The notes under the pieces were generated by a model that worked only from the letters and a program-made list of their open reading frames with translations, made no database searches and was not told the DNA's origin. The translations under genes were made by a program, and so were the position numbers. Of a DNA stretch of 64,000 bases, positions 18,784 through 27,451 are shown in pieces. Every line of letters begins with the position of its first letter. Within the stretch, counting starts at the first letter, position 1. Origin of the DNA: an uncultured Bacteroidales bacterium (lineage in GTDB: Bacteria; Bacteroidota; Bacteroidia; Bacteroidales; UBA932); contig CALVDE010000003.1 in assembly GCA_944326265.1 (NCBI GenBank), positions 62,001-126,000 on the forward strand, read 5' to 3'.

Positions 18784-19347
18784 ATGAACACGACTATAAC
18801 AGATAAAACTTCAGACATCAGGCTCCAATGGTTCGCCATGAGCGCCACCTTCCGCCGGGAGCTCAAGGCCAGGGCTCTCCTCGATGATGCCGGGATTGAA
18901 TGTTTCATTCCCATGAAATACATGGCCGTAACCAAGCGCAACGGCAGAAAGGCCAAAGAACTCGTACCCGCAGTACACAATCTTATATTCGTTCATGCCG
19001 ACAAGGAACAGATACAGGACATAAAAAAAGACATTCCGTGGCTTCAGTGGCTGACCCGGTCATCAGACGGCCGCAATGTTCCCATCATCGTCCCCGACAG
19101 GGACATGGAGCAGTTCATCCAGGTCACCCGGGACAGCAACGAGAAGCTGGTCTACCTCCGCCCCGATGAGATAGACCTCCGCAAAGGCACCCCCATCCGT
19201 ATCCTGGGCGGCCCATTCAACGGCATAGAGGGCACCTTCATCAAGATTCAGGGTCACCGCAACCGCCGCGTAGTCGTCATGCTGAAGAACATCATCGGCG
19301 TCGCCATGGCCGAAATCACCCCGGACCTTATCGAGGTGCTGGAATAA
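18784..19347 (+). CDS. upxY: UpxY-family transcription antiterminator (NusG paralogue)
   Basis: A 187-residue NusG-type protein. The NGN domain covers about residues 12-110 (LQWFAMSATFRRELKARALL and the NLIFVHA strand), and a KOW-type domain covers the C terminus (GPFNGIEGTFIKIQGHRNRRVVVML). Bacteroides UpxY proteins let RNA polymerase read through the long leader of their own capsule operon. The ATG at 18784 is chosen over an in-frame TTG at 18769 that overlaps the promoter. Unusually, it is on the strand opposite to the capsule operon, about 32 kb from that operon's promoter, and no UpxZ gene follows; a AAA ATPase gene does. Confidence 0.9.
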   Translation: MNTTITDKTSDIRLQWFAMSATFRRELKARALLDDAGIECFIPMKYMAVTKRNGRKAKELVPAVHNLIFVHADKEQIQDIKKDIPWLQWLTRSSDGRNVPIIVPDRDMEQFIQVTRDSNEKLVYLRPDEIDLRKGTPIRILGGPFNGIEGTFIKIQGHRNRRVVVMLKNIIGVAMAEITPDLIEVLE

Positions 19348-19376
19348 GCCGCGATGAAAAGTATTTACATTTTTAT

Positions 19377-19384
19377 TAAATTTG
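19377..19384 (+). promoter_or_regulatory. Putative promoter -7 box for the first AAA ATPase cassette
   Basis: TAAATTTG matches TAnnTTTG exactly and ends 19 bases before the ATG at 19404. This suggests the cassette can be transcribed separately from upxY. Confidence 0.55.
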
Positions 19385-19403
19385 TATCCGTAAAAAGAAT
19401 ATC

Positions 19404-20624
19404 ATGACTGATACAGAATCATTGCTCATAAAAAATTTCGGTCCTATAACAGAAGCCGCAATAGATGTCAACAAAGTGACGGTACTCATCGGACGGCAGG
19501 GCTCAGGAAAAAGCACAGTCGCCAAACTGTACTCAGTATTCTCATGGCTTGAGAAATCCCTTATGCGTCACTCCTTGACAGAAGCACATATCACACAATA
19601 TCACAGATTCAGAAAAACATACTGCGCATTCAACAATATCAGTGACTACTTTAGGGATGACACCGTACTGCGTTTCAACGGAACACATTTCCAGTTCCAG
19701 TATGAGAACGACAGGCTTCAAGTAAACTCTACGGACAGTAACGATGATACATTCAACATATCGAAGGTCATGTACATTCCTGCCGAAAGAAGTATCCTTG
19801 GAAGCACAGATCACCCGTACACTCTAAAGGGTCTCAGTGACCCCATGTCTACATTCCGGGATGAGTATTCAGATGCCAGGAACAAGTATAAAAGCGGTTA
19901 CATTTTACCGTTTGATGACATCAGATTCGAATATGACGCACTGAATGACATACCGAGACTGAAACACAACGGAGATTTTGACATTAAACTCTCAGCGGGT
20001 TCCAGCGGATTCCATTCATCCCTGCCGATGCTGCTGGTTTCCAAAAATCTGACGGAAATGGTAAAAAACAGTTCTGCCAAGTCTGATCTTACCGAACAGG
20101 GGCTTCAGGCCCTAAATAAAGAAGTACGGAGAATCATGGAGGACACCACCCTCAGCTACGAAGTCCGCATGGCCTCGCTCCATTCCATATCATCCCGTTT
20201 CCGCTATTCACGTTTTATAAACATCGTAGAAGAGATGGAGCTCAATCTTTTTCCTGATTCTCAACGGGGTGCTCTATACGAACTGATTGCCGATGCCAAT
20301 GTACTGCCGGCCAACAAGCTTATGCTTACCACCCACAGTCCCTACCTCATCAACTACCTGACTTTGGCAATAAAGGCTCATGAACTTACAGGCAAGGCAT
20401 CTGACGACAGTCACGCCATGACAAGGATATCAGAAATTGTTCCCCCATCCAGCCAGATTCCATCCACAGATGTCACCATCTATGAAATGGAGGATGGAAG
20501 CGCAAGAAGGCTATCTGACTACCATGGACTTCCTTCTGACGATAATTTTCTCAACTTACGCCTTGAAGCCACAAACACTGACTTTAACTCACTGTTGGAC
20601 ATAGAAGAAGATACGGAGTTATGA
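19404..20624 (+). CDS. OLD/AAA_15-like ATPase, cassette 1
   Basis: A 406-residue ABC-type AAA ATPase. It opens with LLIKNFGPI and has Walker A GRQGSGKST at residues 30-38, a Walker B/D-loop region IVEEMELNLFPDSQ near residue 275, and an H-loop LTTHSPYLI near residue 310. This arrangement is that of OLD/RecF-like ATPases in phage-defence proteins, but the C-terminal TOPRIM nuclease of OLD is absent. The next gene, overlapping by 4 bases, encodes a small PD-(D/E)xK-like protein that may be the separate effector. It resembles the ATPase at 26288-27424. Function is inferred. Confidence 0.8.
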   Translation: MTDTESLLIKNFGPITEAAIDVNKVTVLIGRQGSGKSTVAKLYSVFSWLEKSLMRHSLTEAHITQYHRFRKTYCAFNNISDYFRDDTVLRFNGTHFQFQYENDRLQVNSTDSNDDTFNISKVMYIPAERSILGSTDHPYTLKGLSDPMSTFRDEYSDARNKYKSGYILPFDDIRFEYDALNDIPRLKHNGDFDIKLSAGSSGFHSSLPMLLVSKNLTEMVKNSSAKSDLTEQGLQALNKEVRRIMEDTTLSYEVRMASLHSISSRFRYSRFINIVEEMELNLFPDSQRGALYELIADANVLPANKLMLTTHSPYLINYLTLAIKAHELTGKASDDSHAMTRISEIVPPSSQIPSTDVTIYEMEDGSARRLSDYHGLPSDDNFLNLRLEATNTDFNSLLDIEEDTEL

Positions 20625-21121
20625 TAGATTTTTTTGAAGGTGAGACTGAGATAAACTCTGAGTTCTTCGGTATCTGCGATAACCCTGACACCGGTGTAAA
20701 AACGCCTGCTTATATTGATTCAGACATCGGAAATGAAAACAAATGGATTGCAGTAGTAAACAACCATTCAAAGGCTCCCGTATATTTCAACCCTATTGAC
20801 AATAACATAGAAATAAAACGGGAAAACGGAGAAATGGAGAACCGCTGCGATGCACTTTTGCACAATAACTGTTGGATTGCATTCATAGAACTGAAGGCTC
20901 AAAGACGCAACTGGATAAAACGCGCTGTAGAAGAGCAACTTGTCCCCACCATCAATGTTTTCAAGCAAAACCACGATATTTCCAGATTCAAACATAGATA
21001 TGCCTACGCATGCAACCGGTTGAAGCCTAAGTTTTCATACAGTCACAAAATCGAGATGCAGGAATTTTACGACATCCACGGTGTCCGGCTGGTTATAGGC
21101 TGCGATGTTCACGTTAAATAA
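20621..21121 (+). CDS. Small PD-(D/E)xK nuclease-like partner, cassette 1
   Basis: A 166-residue soluble protein that I do not recognise by name. Near residues 70-90 it has RCDALL followed after about ten residues by FIELK, which fits the D...ExK core of PD-(D/E)xK nucleases; AVEEQL follows about 12 residues later and could be the supporting helix. The start overlaps the ATPase stop (ATGA), so the two are probably made together and may form a complex. The protein at 25589-26260 shares the same spaced motifs. A strong hairpin terminator follows. Confidence 0.62.
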   Translation: MIDFFEGETEINSEFFGICDNPDTGVKTPAYIDSDIGNENKWIAVVNNHSKAPVYFNPIDNNIEIKRENGEMENRCDALLHNNCWIAFIELKAQRRNWIKRAVEEQLVPTINVFKQNHDISRFKHRYAYACNRLKPKFSYSHKIEMQEFYDIHGVRLVIGCDVHVK

Positions 21122-21123
21122 AA

Positions 21124-21159
21124 AAGAGGCCGGTGGGAACTGAATCCCGCCGGCCTCTT
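21124..21159. terminator. Bidirectional terminator between the plus-strand cassette and the capsule operon
   Basis: A 15-bp stem (21124-21138 with 21145-21159, one G-U pair) and a 6-base loop. On the minus strand it is followed by a T-rich run, so it is well placed to end the capsule operon after the OmpA-family gene; it also lies 3 bases past the nuclease-like gene on the plus strand. Confidence 0.85.
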
Positions 21160-21189
21160 CGGCATAACAATCTTAAAATCTGTATTCCT

Positions 21190-22434
21190 TTACTTGATGG
21201 TGACGGACTGGTTGCCGCGGCCGGTGAACGGCTGGGCATCGGGACCGGCACCCTGGTGGGTGAGCTGGGCTGCGGGTACGCCGAGGCTTACGAGGTAGTC
21301 GTAAACGGACTTGGCGCGGCGCTCAGCGATGGATATGTTGTTGGAGCGTGCGCCTGTGGTGAAGTCAGCGTAGCCGGTGATGGTGTAGACGTAGTCCTTA
21401 GGACCGGCCAGCATCTTCTTGGCGAGCTCCTGAAGGGTCGTCATGTCCACAGCGTCGAGCCCCCACACCTCATAGTCAAAGAAGATGGTCTCTTCGGGAG
21501 TAGCTGCATCGAGGGCCATCTGCTGCTTGAGGGCCTCAAGCTCTGCCTGAGCGTCAGCGAGCTGCTTCTCGGCCTGGTCGGCACGCTGCTGTGCTGCGGC
21601 TGCGTCCTTCTGTGCCTGTGCGAGCTCATCGCTCAAGTCCTCGTTTGCAGTGTTCTGGGCCTTGGCCTGCTCGGCTGCTCTGGCGGCCTCGGCCTTCAGG
21701 GCATTGATGTCGTCCATGGTATAGCCTGCGGCACCGCGCTCGAAGTCGCGTTTGCCGAAGCGGTATGAAATGCCGACGGAGGCATTGAGCGAAGTCAGGA
21801 ACGGACCGGAGTTCACATCCCTGACAGGGCTGATTTCATTCTTCCCAAGCAGTCCGCCTATTTCCAGATTGACATCCACGCTGTTGGACACACGGAACTT
21901 ATTCAACAGACCCCAGGAAACCACAAAGTTCTGATTGACATAAGGAAAATCATTGGCCTCCTGAGCCTTCTTTGTGAAGTTGGAAGCCATGTATCCCATA
22001 CCGAAATAAGGTACGGCATAGTACACGCGCCTTTCCTTGTAGCCGCCGATCCAGTTGGACAGATTCATCATAAAGTCAGCGTGCAGGGACAGATACGGCC
22101 AGGACTTTTTCTCCAGAGCCGCATTGACGCTTGAGTATCCGCCGCCCTCGAGGACAGCCCTGAGGCCGAATACAGGATTCAGCCATTTGGTAGCGGAGAT
22201 ACTTCCCATGCCTCCGATGTAGTCACCGGCAGCACCTGGGTTCTCGTTGCCGAAGAGGGCTGCGCCAATACCGCCCCCTACGGAGAGTTCCCAGTTGTCC
22301 CAGAACCCGTTGGTCACAAATCCGGCAAAGCTCGGCTTGGGATCCACAGCCGACGTGTCTTTCTTTTCCTGTCCCGTCATAGTCACTGAGGACAGAAGCG
22401 CGACAGCGAGCGCCGCGATGTAAAAACGTTTCAT
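21190..22434 (-). CDS. OmpA-family outer-membrane protein
   Basis: A 414-residue protein with signal peptide MKRFYIAALAVALLSSVTMTGQ. Residues 30-240 are rich in alternating aromatic strands and should form an OmpA-type beta-barrel; residues 240-310 are an Ala/Gln/Glu-rich coiled coil (AQKDAAAAQQRADQAEKQLA); the C-terminal 100 residues form an OmpA-like peptidoglycan-binding domain (ITGYADFTTGARSNNISIAERRAKSVYDYL). It is the last gene before the 21124-21159 terminator, 29 bases after wecB, so it is probably the tail of the capsule operon. It likely anchors the outer membrane to the wall. Confidence 0.9.
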   Translation of the reverse strand: MKRFYIAALAVALLSSVTMTGQEKKDTSAVDPKPSFAGFVTNGFWDNWELSVGGGIGAALFGNENPGAAGDYIGGMGSISATKWLNPVFGLRAVLEGGGYSSVNAALEKKSWPYLSLHADFMMNLSNWIGGYKERRVYYAVPYFGMGYMASNFTKKAQEANDFPYVNQNFVVSWGLLNKFRVSNSVDVNLEIGGLLGKNEISPVRDVNSGPFLTSLNASVGISYRFGKRDFERGAAGYTMDDINALKAEAARAAEQAKAQNTANEDLSDELAQAQKDAAAAQQRADQAEKQLADAQAELEALKQQMALDAATPEETIFFDYEVWGLDAVDMTTLQELAKKMLAGPKDYVYTITGYADFTTGARSNNISIAERRAKSVYDYLVSLGVPAAQLTHQGAGPDAQPFTGRGNQSVTIK

Positions 22435-22463
22435 TGTAGTTGGTAATTAAAAGGTTGATAATA

Positions 22464-23630
22464 TTAATGATTTAATCTATTGTCGATAAACTCTACTATC
22501 CTAGGACAGGCTCTGCCGTCTCCGTAAGGATTGACTGCACGGCTCATCCGCGTGTATGCATCCGGACTGTCCATGAGACTCGATACCTCAGAGACAATCC
22601 TGTCGCAGTCAGTCCCGACGAGCCTGACCGTCCCCGCCTCCAGAGCCTCAGGACGCTCGGTAGTGTCGCGCATCACCAGCACCGGCTTTCCGAGTCCGGG
22701 GGCCTCCTCCTGGATGCCTCCGCTGTCGGTAAGCACTATGAAGGATTTCTCCATCAGAAAGACGAAGCTGAGATATTCCAGCGGCTCAATGAAGAACATA
22801 TTGCCAAGACCGGAGAGTTCCTGTCCGAACACCTCATGGATGGGCCTGCGCACATTTGGGTTAAGATGCATGGGATAGACAAAATCCACCTCGGGATACT
22901 TCTCCGACAGAGCCTTTATGGCCCGGCATATATTCAGAAATCCCTCCCCGAAATTCTCTCTCCGATGACCCGTTATCAGTACCAGACGGCGCCCGGCATC
23001 TGTCCTTTCCGTATCGTAACCGGCAAGACGGAGACTTTCCTTAAGGCCATCCGCCAGGCCAGAATAGTTCCGGATGCGGTCCACTACGATATGCAGGGCA
23101 TCTATCACGGTATTACCCGTCACCAGTATCCGTTCTTCCGGCACCGCCTCAGCTGTCAGATTGCTGCGGCTCAGCGGAGTCGGAGCGAAATGCCAAGAAG
23201 CTATCCTGCCTGTAATCTGGCGGTTCATCTCCTCCGGCCATGGACTGTAGATGTTGTGCGTTCTCAGCCCGGCTTCCACATGCCCCACCGGAATCTGCTT
23301 ATAGAACGCAGCCAGAGCGGCAGCCGTGGACGTGGTGGTGTCTCCATGCACCAGCACGAGATCTGGTCTTGCCTCGTCAAGCACGGACCTCATCCCGGTC
23401 AGGACTCTGGCTGTCACGTCATATAAATCCTGCCCCTGTTTCATGATATTCAGGTCGTAGTCCGGAGTGATGCCGAATATCTCCAGTACCTGGTCCAGCA
23501 TCTGGCGGTGCTGTCCGGTCACGCAGACCGTAGTCCTGAACATTTCTGGATATTTCTGAAACTCCTTCACCAGCGGAGCCATCTTTATCGCTTCCGGTCT
23601 GGTGCCGAATACAAGCATTACGCTTTTCAT
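22464..23630 (-). CDS. wecB: UDP-N-acetylglucosamine 2-epimerase (non-hydrolysing)
   Basis: A 388-residue WecB/MnaA-family epimerase making UDP-ManNAc from UDP-GlcNAc. The ATG at 23630 is chosen because the protein then begins MKSVMLVFGTRPEAIKMAP, the family N terminus, and no longer overlaps the upstream gene. Other landmarks are GHVEAGLRTHNIYSPWPEEMNR, TGHRRENFG and LTDSGGIQEEAP. Together with wecC (44150-45358) it supplies UDP-ManNAcA, the donor for the WecG-like transferase encoded directly upstream, 8 bases away. Confidence 0.95.
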   Translation of the reverse strand: MKSVMLVFGTRPEAIKMAPLVKEFQKYPEMFRTTVCVTGQHRQMLDQVLEIFGITPDYDLNIMKQGQDLYDVTARVLTGMRSVLDEARPDLVLVHGDTTTSTAAALAAFYKQIPVGHVEAGLRTHNIYSPWPEEMNRQITGRIASWHFAPTPLSRSNLTAEAVPEERILVTGNTVIDALHIVVDRIRNYSGLADGLKESLRLAGYDTERTDAGRRLVLITGHRRENFGEGFLNICRAIKALSEKYPEVDFVYPMHLNPNVRRPIHEVFGQELSGLGNMFFIEPLEYLSFVFLMEKSFIVLTDSGGIQEEAPGLGKPVLVMRDTTERPEALEAGTVRLVGTDCDRIVSEVSSLMDSPDAYTRMSRAVNPYGDGRACPRIVEFIDNRLNH

Positions 23631-23638
23631 AAATTGAC

Positions 23639-24340
23639 CTATTTGAATTTCTTGATTACAAGCCACCATGCGAATCTCACCAAATGAATCTGCCGGCCGA
23701 TGCGCTTGGGCTGCCGGATAAGGCGGTAGGCGAATTCCAGATTGTTGTCCAGCCACCATTTTGGAGCACGCTCCACGTGACCGGTATAGACATCGAAACT
23801 TCCTCCGAGGCCTTGATATATGGCCTGATGCCTTTTCTGCATCTCCTCCATGAGCAGTTCCTGTTTCGGAGAGCCCATGGCTACGAATACGATATCGGGC
23901 TTCTTCACGTAGATATCATTGAGCAGAGCTTCTTTCTCTTCAGGGGTCTTAAGGTACCCGTCACGATATCCTATAATTTTAATATCGGGGAATTGTGCGT
24001 GTAGTTTCTCTACCGTCTCTTTTATTACAGCAGGCTTGCTTCCGACAAGATAGAAAGTGCGGGAGGCATGGAATTGCCGTATGATTTCCAGCCACAACTC
24101 GCATCCTGCAATCTTGCATACGTCCTTGTATCCCTTTTGCTTAAGTGCCATCACAGCCCCTGTGCCGTCGCAGTAGCCGATATTGCGGTTGATGACAGCT
24201 CTGGTCTGTTCTGTAGCATTAAGGATTTTCTCCGCATTGATGGCGACCATGATGCCCTTATGCTCATCGGCATAACGCATCAGTTGATCACGGGAAGTGA
24301 AAGGATACACTTCCACTCCGTTCAAAGTAACTTTTTCCAA
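23639..24340 (-). CDS. wecG: WecG/TagA/CpsF-family glycosyltransferase
   Basis: A 233-residue GT26-family enzyme. Family motifs are the N-terminal NAEKILNA and CDGTGAVMALKQKG regions, VGSKPAVIKETVEKL, VAMGSPKQELLMEEM, and GGSFDVYTGHVERAPKWW. E. coli WecG adds ManNAcA to lipid-linked GlcNAc; the same role fits here because UDP-ManNAcA-forming WecB and WecC and a WecA-like initiator are in the locus. TagA-type ManNAc transfer is the alternative. Confidence 0.9.
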   Translation of the reverse strand: MEKVTLNGVEVYPFTSRDQLMRYADEHKGIMVAINAEKILNATEQTRAVINRNIGYCDGTGAVMALKQKGYKDVCKIAGCELWLEIIRQFHASRTFYLVGSKPAVIKETVEKLHAQFPDIKIIGYRDGYLKTPEEKEALLNDIYVKKPDIVFVAMGSPKQELLMEEMQKRHQAIYQGLGGSFDVYTGHVERAPKWWLDNNLEFAYRLIRQPKRIGRQIHLVRFAWWLVIKKFK

Positions 24341-24355
24341 AATAGTATTCTTTAA

Positions 24356-25549
24356 TTAACTTTTCAGTAATCGGTAGGACAATGCGCAGAACATGAAAGC
24401 ATTGCTCCAGCGCATGTACGGTATCCTGGAGCTGATGCCGGGCTTGAGCTGGTAGTAGAAGTAGCCGCAGCGGTCCTGCATGTGTCCGATAGTCCAGTCC
24501 AGAACCTTGTCGGCAAGTTCTTTATATTCATCGTATCTGTGCAGACGGGCCAGTGTTACCAGCAGCTGGCCGGGACAGTGGATGTCTATGGGATAAGTGC
24601 GGTCGTTGTAGTATTTGGGAGTACCGTCCGCCTCAAAGAAGTTTGCGATGTAGTAATCGAAACCTTTCCGTATAGCTTCCGAATAAGTAGTATCATTGCA
24701 AAGTTCCTGATATGCAATAAGTCCGTCCAGATTGTATCCGGTGTGGAAACTGTCCTTCCATGACTGCACGGGCAGCATGCCGTAGACCCAGGAACCGTCG
24801 CTTTCCTGAGCGGCGCAGCAAGCCTTGACGGACTGTGCTGCCAGTTCTTTATATTCTTCCTTATGTGTGTAGTGGTAACAGTAGCTAAGCAGGCGGGAGC
24901 CGAGCAGTGAGGCATTGTAGACAGTGTCGTTGCCTTTTAACGGACTATATGAGAAAAGGAATCCACCGCTGCACGGAGTCCTGTGAAGGTCTTTGATTAT
25001 AAACTCAGCAGAGGACAAGGCCGTGTCAAGGTAGTGCCGGTCTCCGGTAACCTCGTATGCCTCCATCAGAGCTGTCGCGCAGAAGCTGGTCGCCACCACG
25101 GTAGGTGTAAATTTGGGGAACAGAAACAGCCTTCTTGCCTGCCAGTCGAAATTATATCCCCAGCAGGCTCCGCTGTATCCCTTGGACTGGAGCGAGATGA
25201 GCAGCCGGGCCAACTCATGGACACGGCTCAGGATCTCTTCTTTCGAGCCCAGCTTCTCTTCCAGTTCAGGTCTGGCCGAGACAGCCTTGTACAGGTTGCA
25301 GTATCCTTGCAGGAACAGTCCGATGCCCTTGGCGTTGTACTCTTTGGGAACAAGGGCTATACGCCGCAGATTGACAGGACAGCGCTTGAAGCCCTGAATC
25401 ATGATAAGCCTGCACAATGCAGACTTCCTGAAAAACGGCAGTATCTGGAAAATCTTGGAATTCAATCCGTCATACGGATCCCAGCCCTTGAACCGCTCCG
25501 CCTCGCACCACGACCGCAGAGCAGCAAAGGAGGCATAAAAGTCTCGCAT
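24356..25549 (-). CDS. Alpha/alpha-toroid protein of capsule locus, unknown function
   Basis: A 397-residue soluble protein without a signal peptide. It contains repeated Ala/Leu/Tyr helical pairs, with sequence such as YNLDGLIAYQEL and PIDIHCPGQLLVTLARL, which look like a six-hairpin alpha/alpha barrel seen in glycoside hydrolases, lyases and epimerases. I cannot assign a reaction. Similar proteins occur in Bacteroidales polysaccharide loci, sometimes carrying misleading names. It lies between the WecG-like gene (15-base gap) and the AT-rich cassette genes, at the GC-rich border. A sugar-modifying or polysaccharide-processing role is inference. Confidence 0.6.
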   Translation of the reverse strand: MRDFYASFAALRSWCEAERFKGWDPYDGLNSKIFQILPFFRKSALCRLIMIQGFKRCPVNLRRIALVPKEYNAKGIGLFLQGYCNLYKAVSARPELEEKLGSKEEILSRVHELARLLISLQSKGYSGACWGYNFDWQARRLFLFPKFTPTVVATSFCATALMEAYEVTGDRHYLDTALSSAEFIIKDLHRTPCSGGFLFSYSPLKGNDTVYNASLLGSRLLSYCYHYTHKEEYKELAAQSVKACCAAQESDGSWVYGMLPVQSWKDSFHTGYNLDGLIAYQELCNDTTYSEAIRKGFDYYIANFFEADGTPKYYNDRTYPIDIHCPGQLLVTLARLHRYDEYKELADKVLDWTIGHMQDRCGYFYYQLKPGISSRIPYMRWSNAFMFCALSYRLLKS

Positions 25550-25588
25550 TGATTAAATTTAAATATGAACCATGAAATATATCAGCAC

Positions 25589-26260
25589 CTATAGAGCATA
25601 GCTATACTCGTAGCTGATACGTCTGTATTCAAATCCTAATGACTCTATAACTTCTTGATGCAATAAAGCTCCTTCAGAGCCAGTAGCTTTGGATTCTATT
25701 GCTTTATATCGGTTAAATGCTTTCTGTGAACCGCTCGGATCATTCTCGTTGTCAATCCTGTATGACAGAAGGCATACTTTCTTTGCACAGGTATCTGCGT
25801 AAGCTTTTATTTCCGGCACATCCAATAAGGTCTGCAAAGACACCGCCAACTGAATTTCGGCCTTTTGAAACTTGCCGTCCGGAAATATGATATTTCCTAC
25901 TTCATCACATATCGGCTTAGACAGAGCCTCCATAGAGACAGAGGCGGTAAGTTCATTAAGGATAAAAATATTATCTGCGCCGGTATGTTCTTTGAACAGA
26001 ATAAAATCACAACGTTTTCTGCCTCTGCCAAAAGCAATGTCGTCAAACTGGTTAATGAATTTTTCGAAATTCAGCACTGAGATGTCATTACGGTTTTGAT
26101 TCCTATATGATGCAAGTCCTTCCGTATAATTGACAATCATCGTATTGGTTTTATCCGATAAATCAAAATACTCTTTGCAGGAAGTCTCTTTCAAAATGGA
26201 TATAGTACTCCGGCTTATCCCATAATGCCTGGGCAATGCAGTTCTCAGCAAATTCTCCAT
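25589..26260 (-). CDS. Small PD-(D/E)xK-like partner, cassette 2
   Basis: A 223-residue soluble protein, not recognised by name. The ATG at 26260 is preferred to a GTG at 26269 because GGAGGG lies about 10 bases upstream. It has RCDFILF followed by FILNELT and then KAEIQLAVSLQTLL, the same order and spacing type as RCDALL...FIELK...AVEEQL in the protein at 20621-21121. The position of the catalytic lysine (ExK) is ELT here, so activity may be lost or the lysine supplied from elsewhere. It lies 27 bases downstream of the AAA ATPase gene. Confidence 0.55.
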   Translation of the reverse strand: MENLLRTALPRHYGISRSTISILKETSCKEYFDLSDKTNTMIVNYTEGLASYRNQNRNDISVLNFEKFINQFDDIAFGRGRKRCDFILFKEHTGADNIFILNELTASVSMEALSKPICDEVGNIIFPDGKFQKAEIQLAVSLQTLLDVPEIKAYADTCAKKVCLLSYRIDNENDPSGSQKAFNRYKAIESKATGSEGALLHQEVIESLGFEYRRISYEYSYAL

Positions 26261-26287
26261 AAATCCCACCCTCCAGTATCACTTGCT

Positions 26288-27424
26288 TCAACTCATTCTC
26301 TCATATTCATCGTATATGTCGTTAATATCATCGGACAGATAATCCGGATTAACGAGATGTGCGTTTTCAACTTTGATATCCAATACTTTACCGTCTATTA
26401 TGCGGTAGACACCCAGATCGGAATAATTTAGCGATGCTCCCTCCACATCTTTACCAGAGTCATACGCCTTCATCAGCAGATTCAATTGATTGATTATATA
26501 CGGGCTGTGAGTAGCTACTGCCAATGTCATAGGAGTCTTTGCATTCCGACATTTACGGATAAGCATATTCAAAGCTGAGCGCTGTGCTCCTGGAGACATA
26601 CTCAACTCCGGTTCCTCCACATGAAGATGGACAGATCTGCGGCTTATGTCTCCTATGTTCATATCAGGCTTGAATGAAGAAAGGCTGTCGTTCTGACTGA
26701 GTAATTTCAGGATAGATCTGTTGGTGGAGGATACTATATCGTACGATTTTGAATAGTACTCTGCAATCGCCGCCAACGGTGCTGATGTGTGTATTCCTGA
26801 AGATGCGTTTTCAAAGTGAATCGCATAATGCGCATCCAGGTCTCCGATGTGGAACTGTCTGATGCCGTTACTCCCTTTCTGCGCATAGAATTTTGTATTC
26901 AGAAAGGGTATGTCTATTGCTTTGACAGACTCTGCCGCTTCTTTAAAATCATTGAACGTCTCGGAGAAATAAAAGCCCAGTGCTTCCCCATCATTATTAT
27001 GGGCCAGAAGCGAGGCTATCGCTCCGCGCTGATCTGATATAAATGAGATCTTCTCCAGAGAAAGCTTGTCGGTATCGATTACTTTTTTGGTCCCGGTCAA
27101 CCCGATTGGCGTACTTAAGGAGATTTCGTATCCGGAATTAACGTATGTGATACATGTTTCGGGATTCATAAAATCAATCATTCCGCCGTTGCTTAAATAT
27201 TGTGAGGAGGAGATATTGATAGAAGTATCTGCGACACCTCCTAATTTGAGATATGAACGCAGGTTCATCAGCTTGAAGATATGGCGCATCATGGCAAGTA
27301 CCTTCAATATGGTACTCTTGCCGCTTCCCGACGCACCCACAAAGAACATATACGGTCTGACGACCAGCTCCACATCCTTTATCGGTCCGAAGTTCTTTAT
27401 CCTAAGCAGTTCCTGACAATCCAT
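26288..27424 (-). CDS. OLD/AAA_15-like ATPase, cassette 2
   Basis: A 378-residue ATPase with the same design as the one at 19404: LLRIKNFGPI at the start, Walker A GASGSGKST near residue 31, Walker B VHLHVEEPELSMSPGAQ, and H-loop VATHSPYIINQL. There is no TOPRIM or other nuclease domain. I chose the ATG at 27424; the longer form uses a TTG at 27430. A TAnnTTTG box at 27444-27451 gives it its own promoter. It is followed by the nuclease-like gene 25589-26260. A defence role is inferred from architecture. Confidence 0.78.
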   Translation of the reverse strand: MDCQELLRIKNFGPIKDVELVVRPYMFFVGASGSGKSTILKVLAMMRHIFKLMNLRSYLKLGGVADTSINISSSQYLSNGGMIDFMNPETCITYVNSGYEISLSTPIGLTGTKKVIDTDKLSLEKISFISDQRGAIASLLAHNNDGEALGFYFSETFNDFKEAAESVKAIDIPFLNTKFYAQKGSNGIRQFHIGDLDAHYAIHFENASSGIHTSAPLAAIAEYYSKSYDIVSSTNRSILKLLSQNDSLSSFKPDMNIGDISRRSVHLHVEEPELSMSPGAQRSALNMLIRKCRNAKTPMTLAVATHSPYIINQLNLLMKAYDSGKDVEGASLNYSDLGVYRIIDGKVLDIKVENAHLVNPDYLSDDINDIYDEYERMS

Positions 27425-27443
27425 ATTCAAATATTTTGCTTGA

Positions 27444-27451
27444 CAAAGATA
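27444..27451 (-). promoter_or_regulatory. Putative promoter -7 box for AAA ATPase cassette 2
   Basis: Minus-strand TATCTTTG, an exact TAnnTTTG match, ends 20 bases before the ATG at 27424 and touches the stop codon of the HD-domain gene. Confidence 0.6.
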
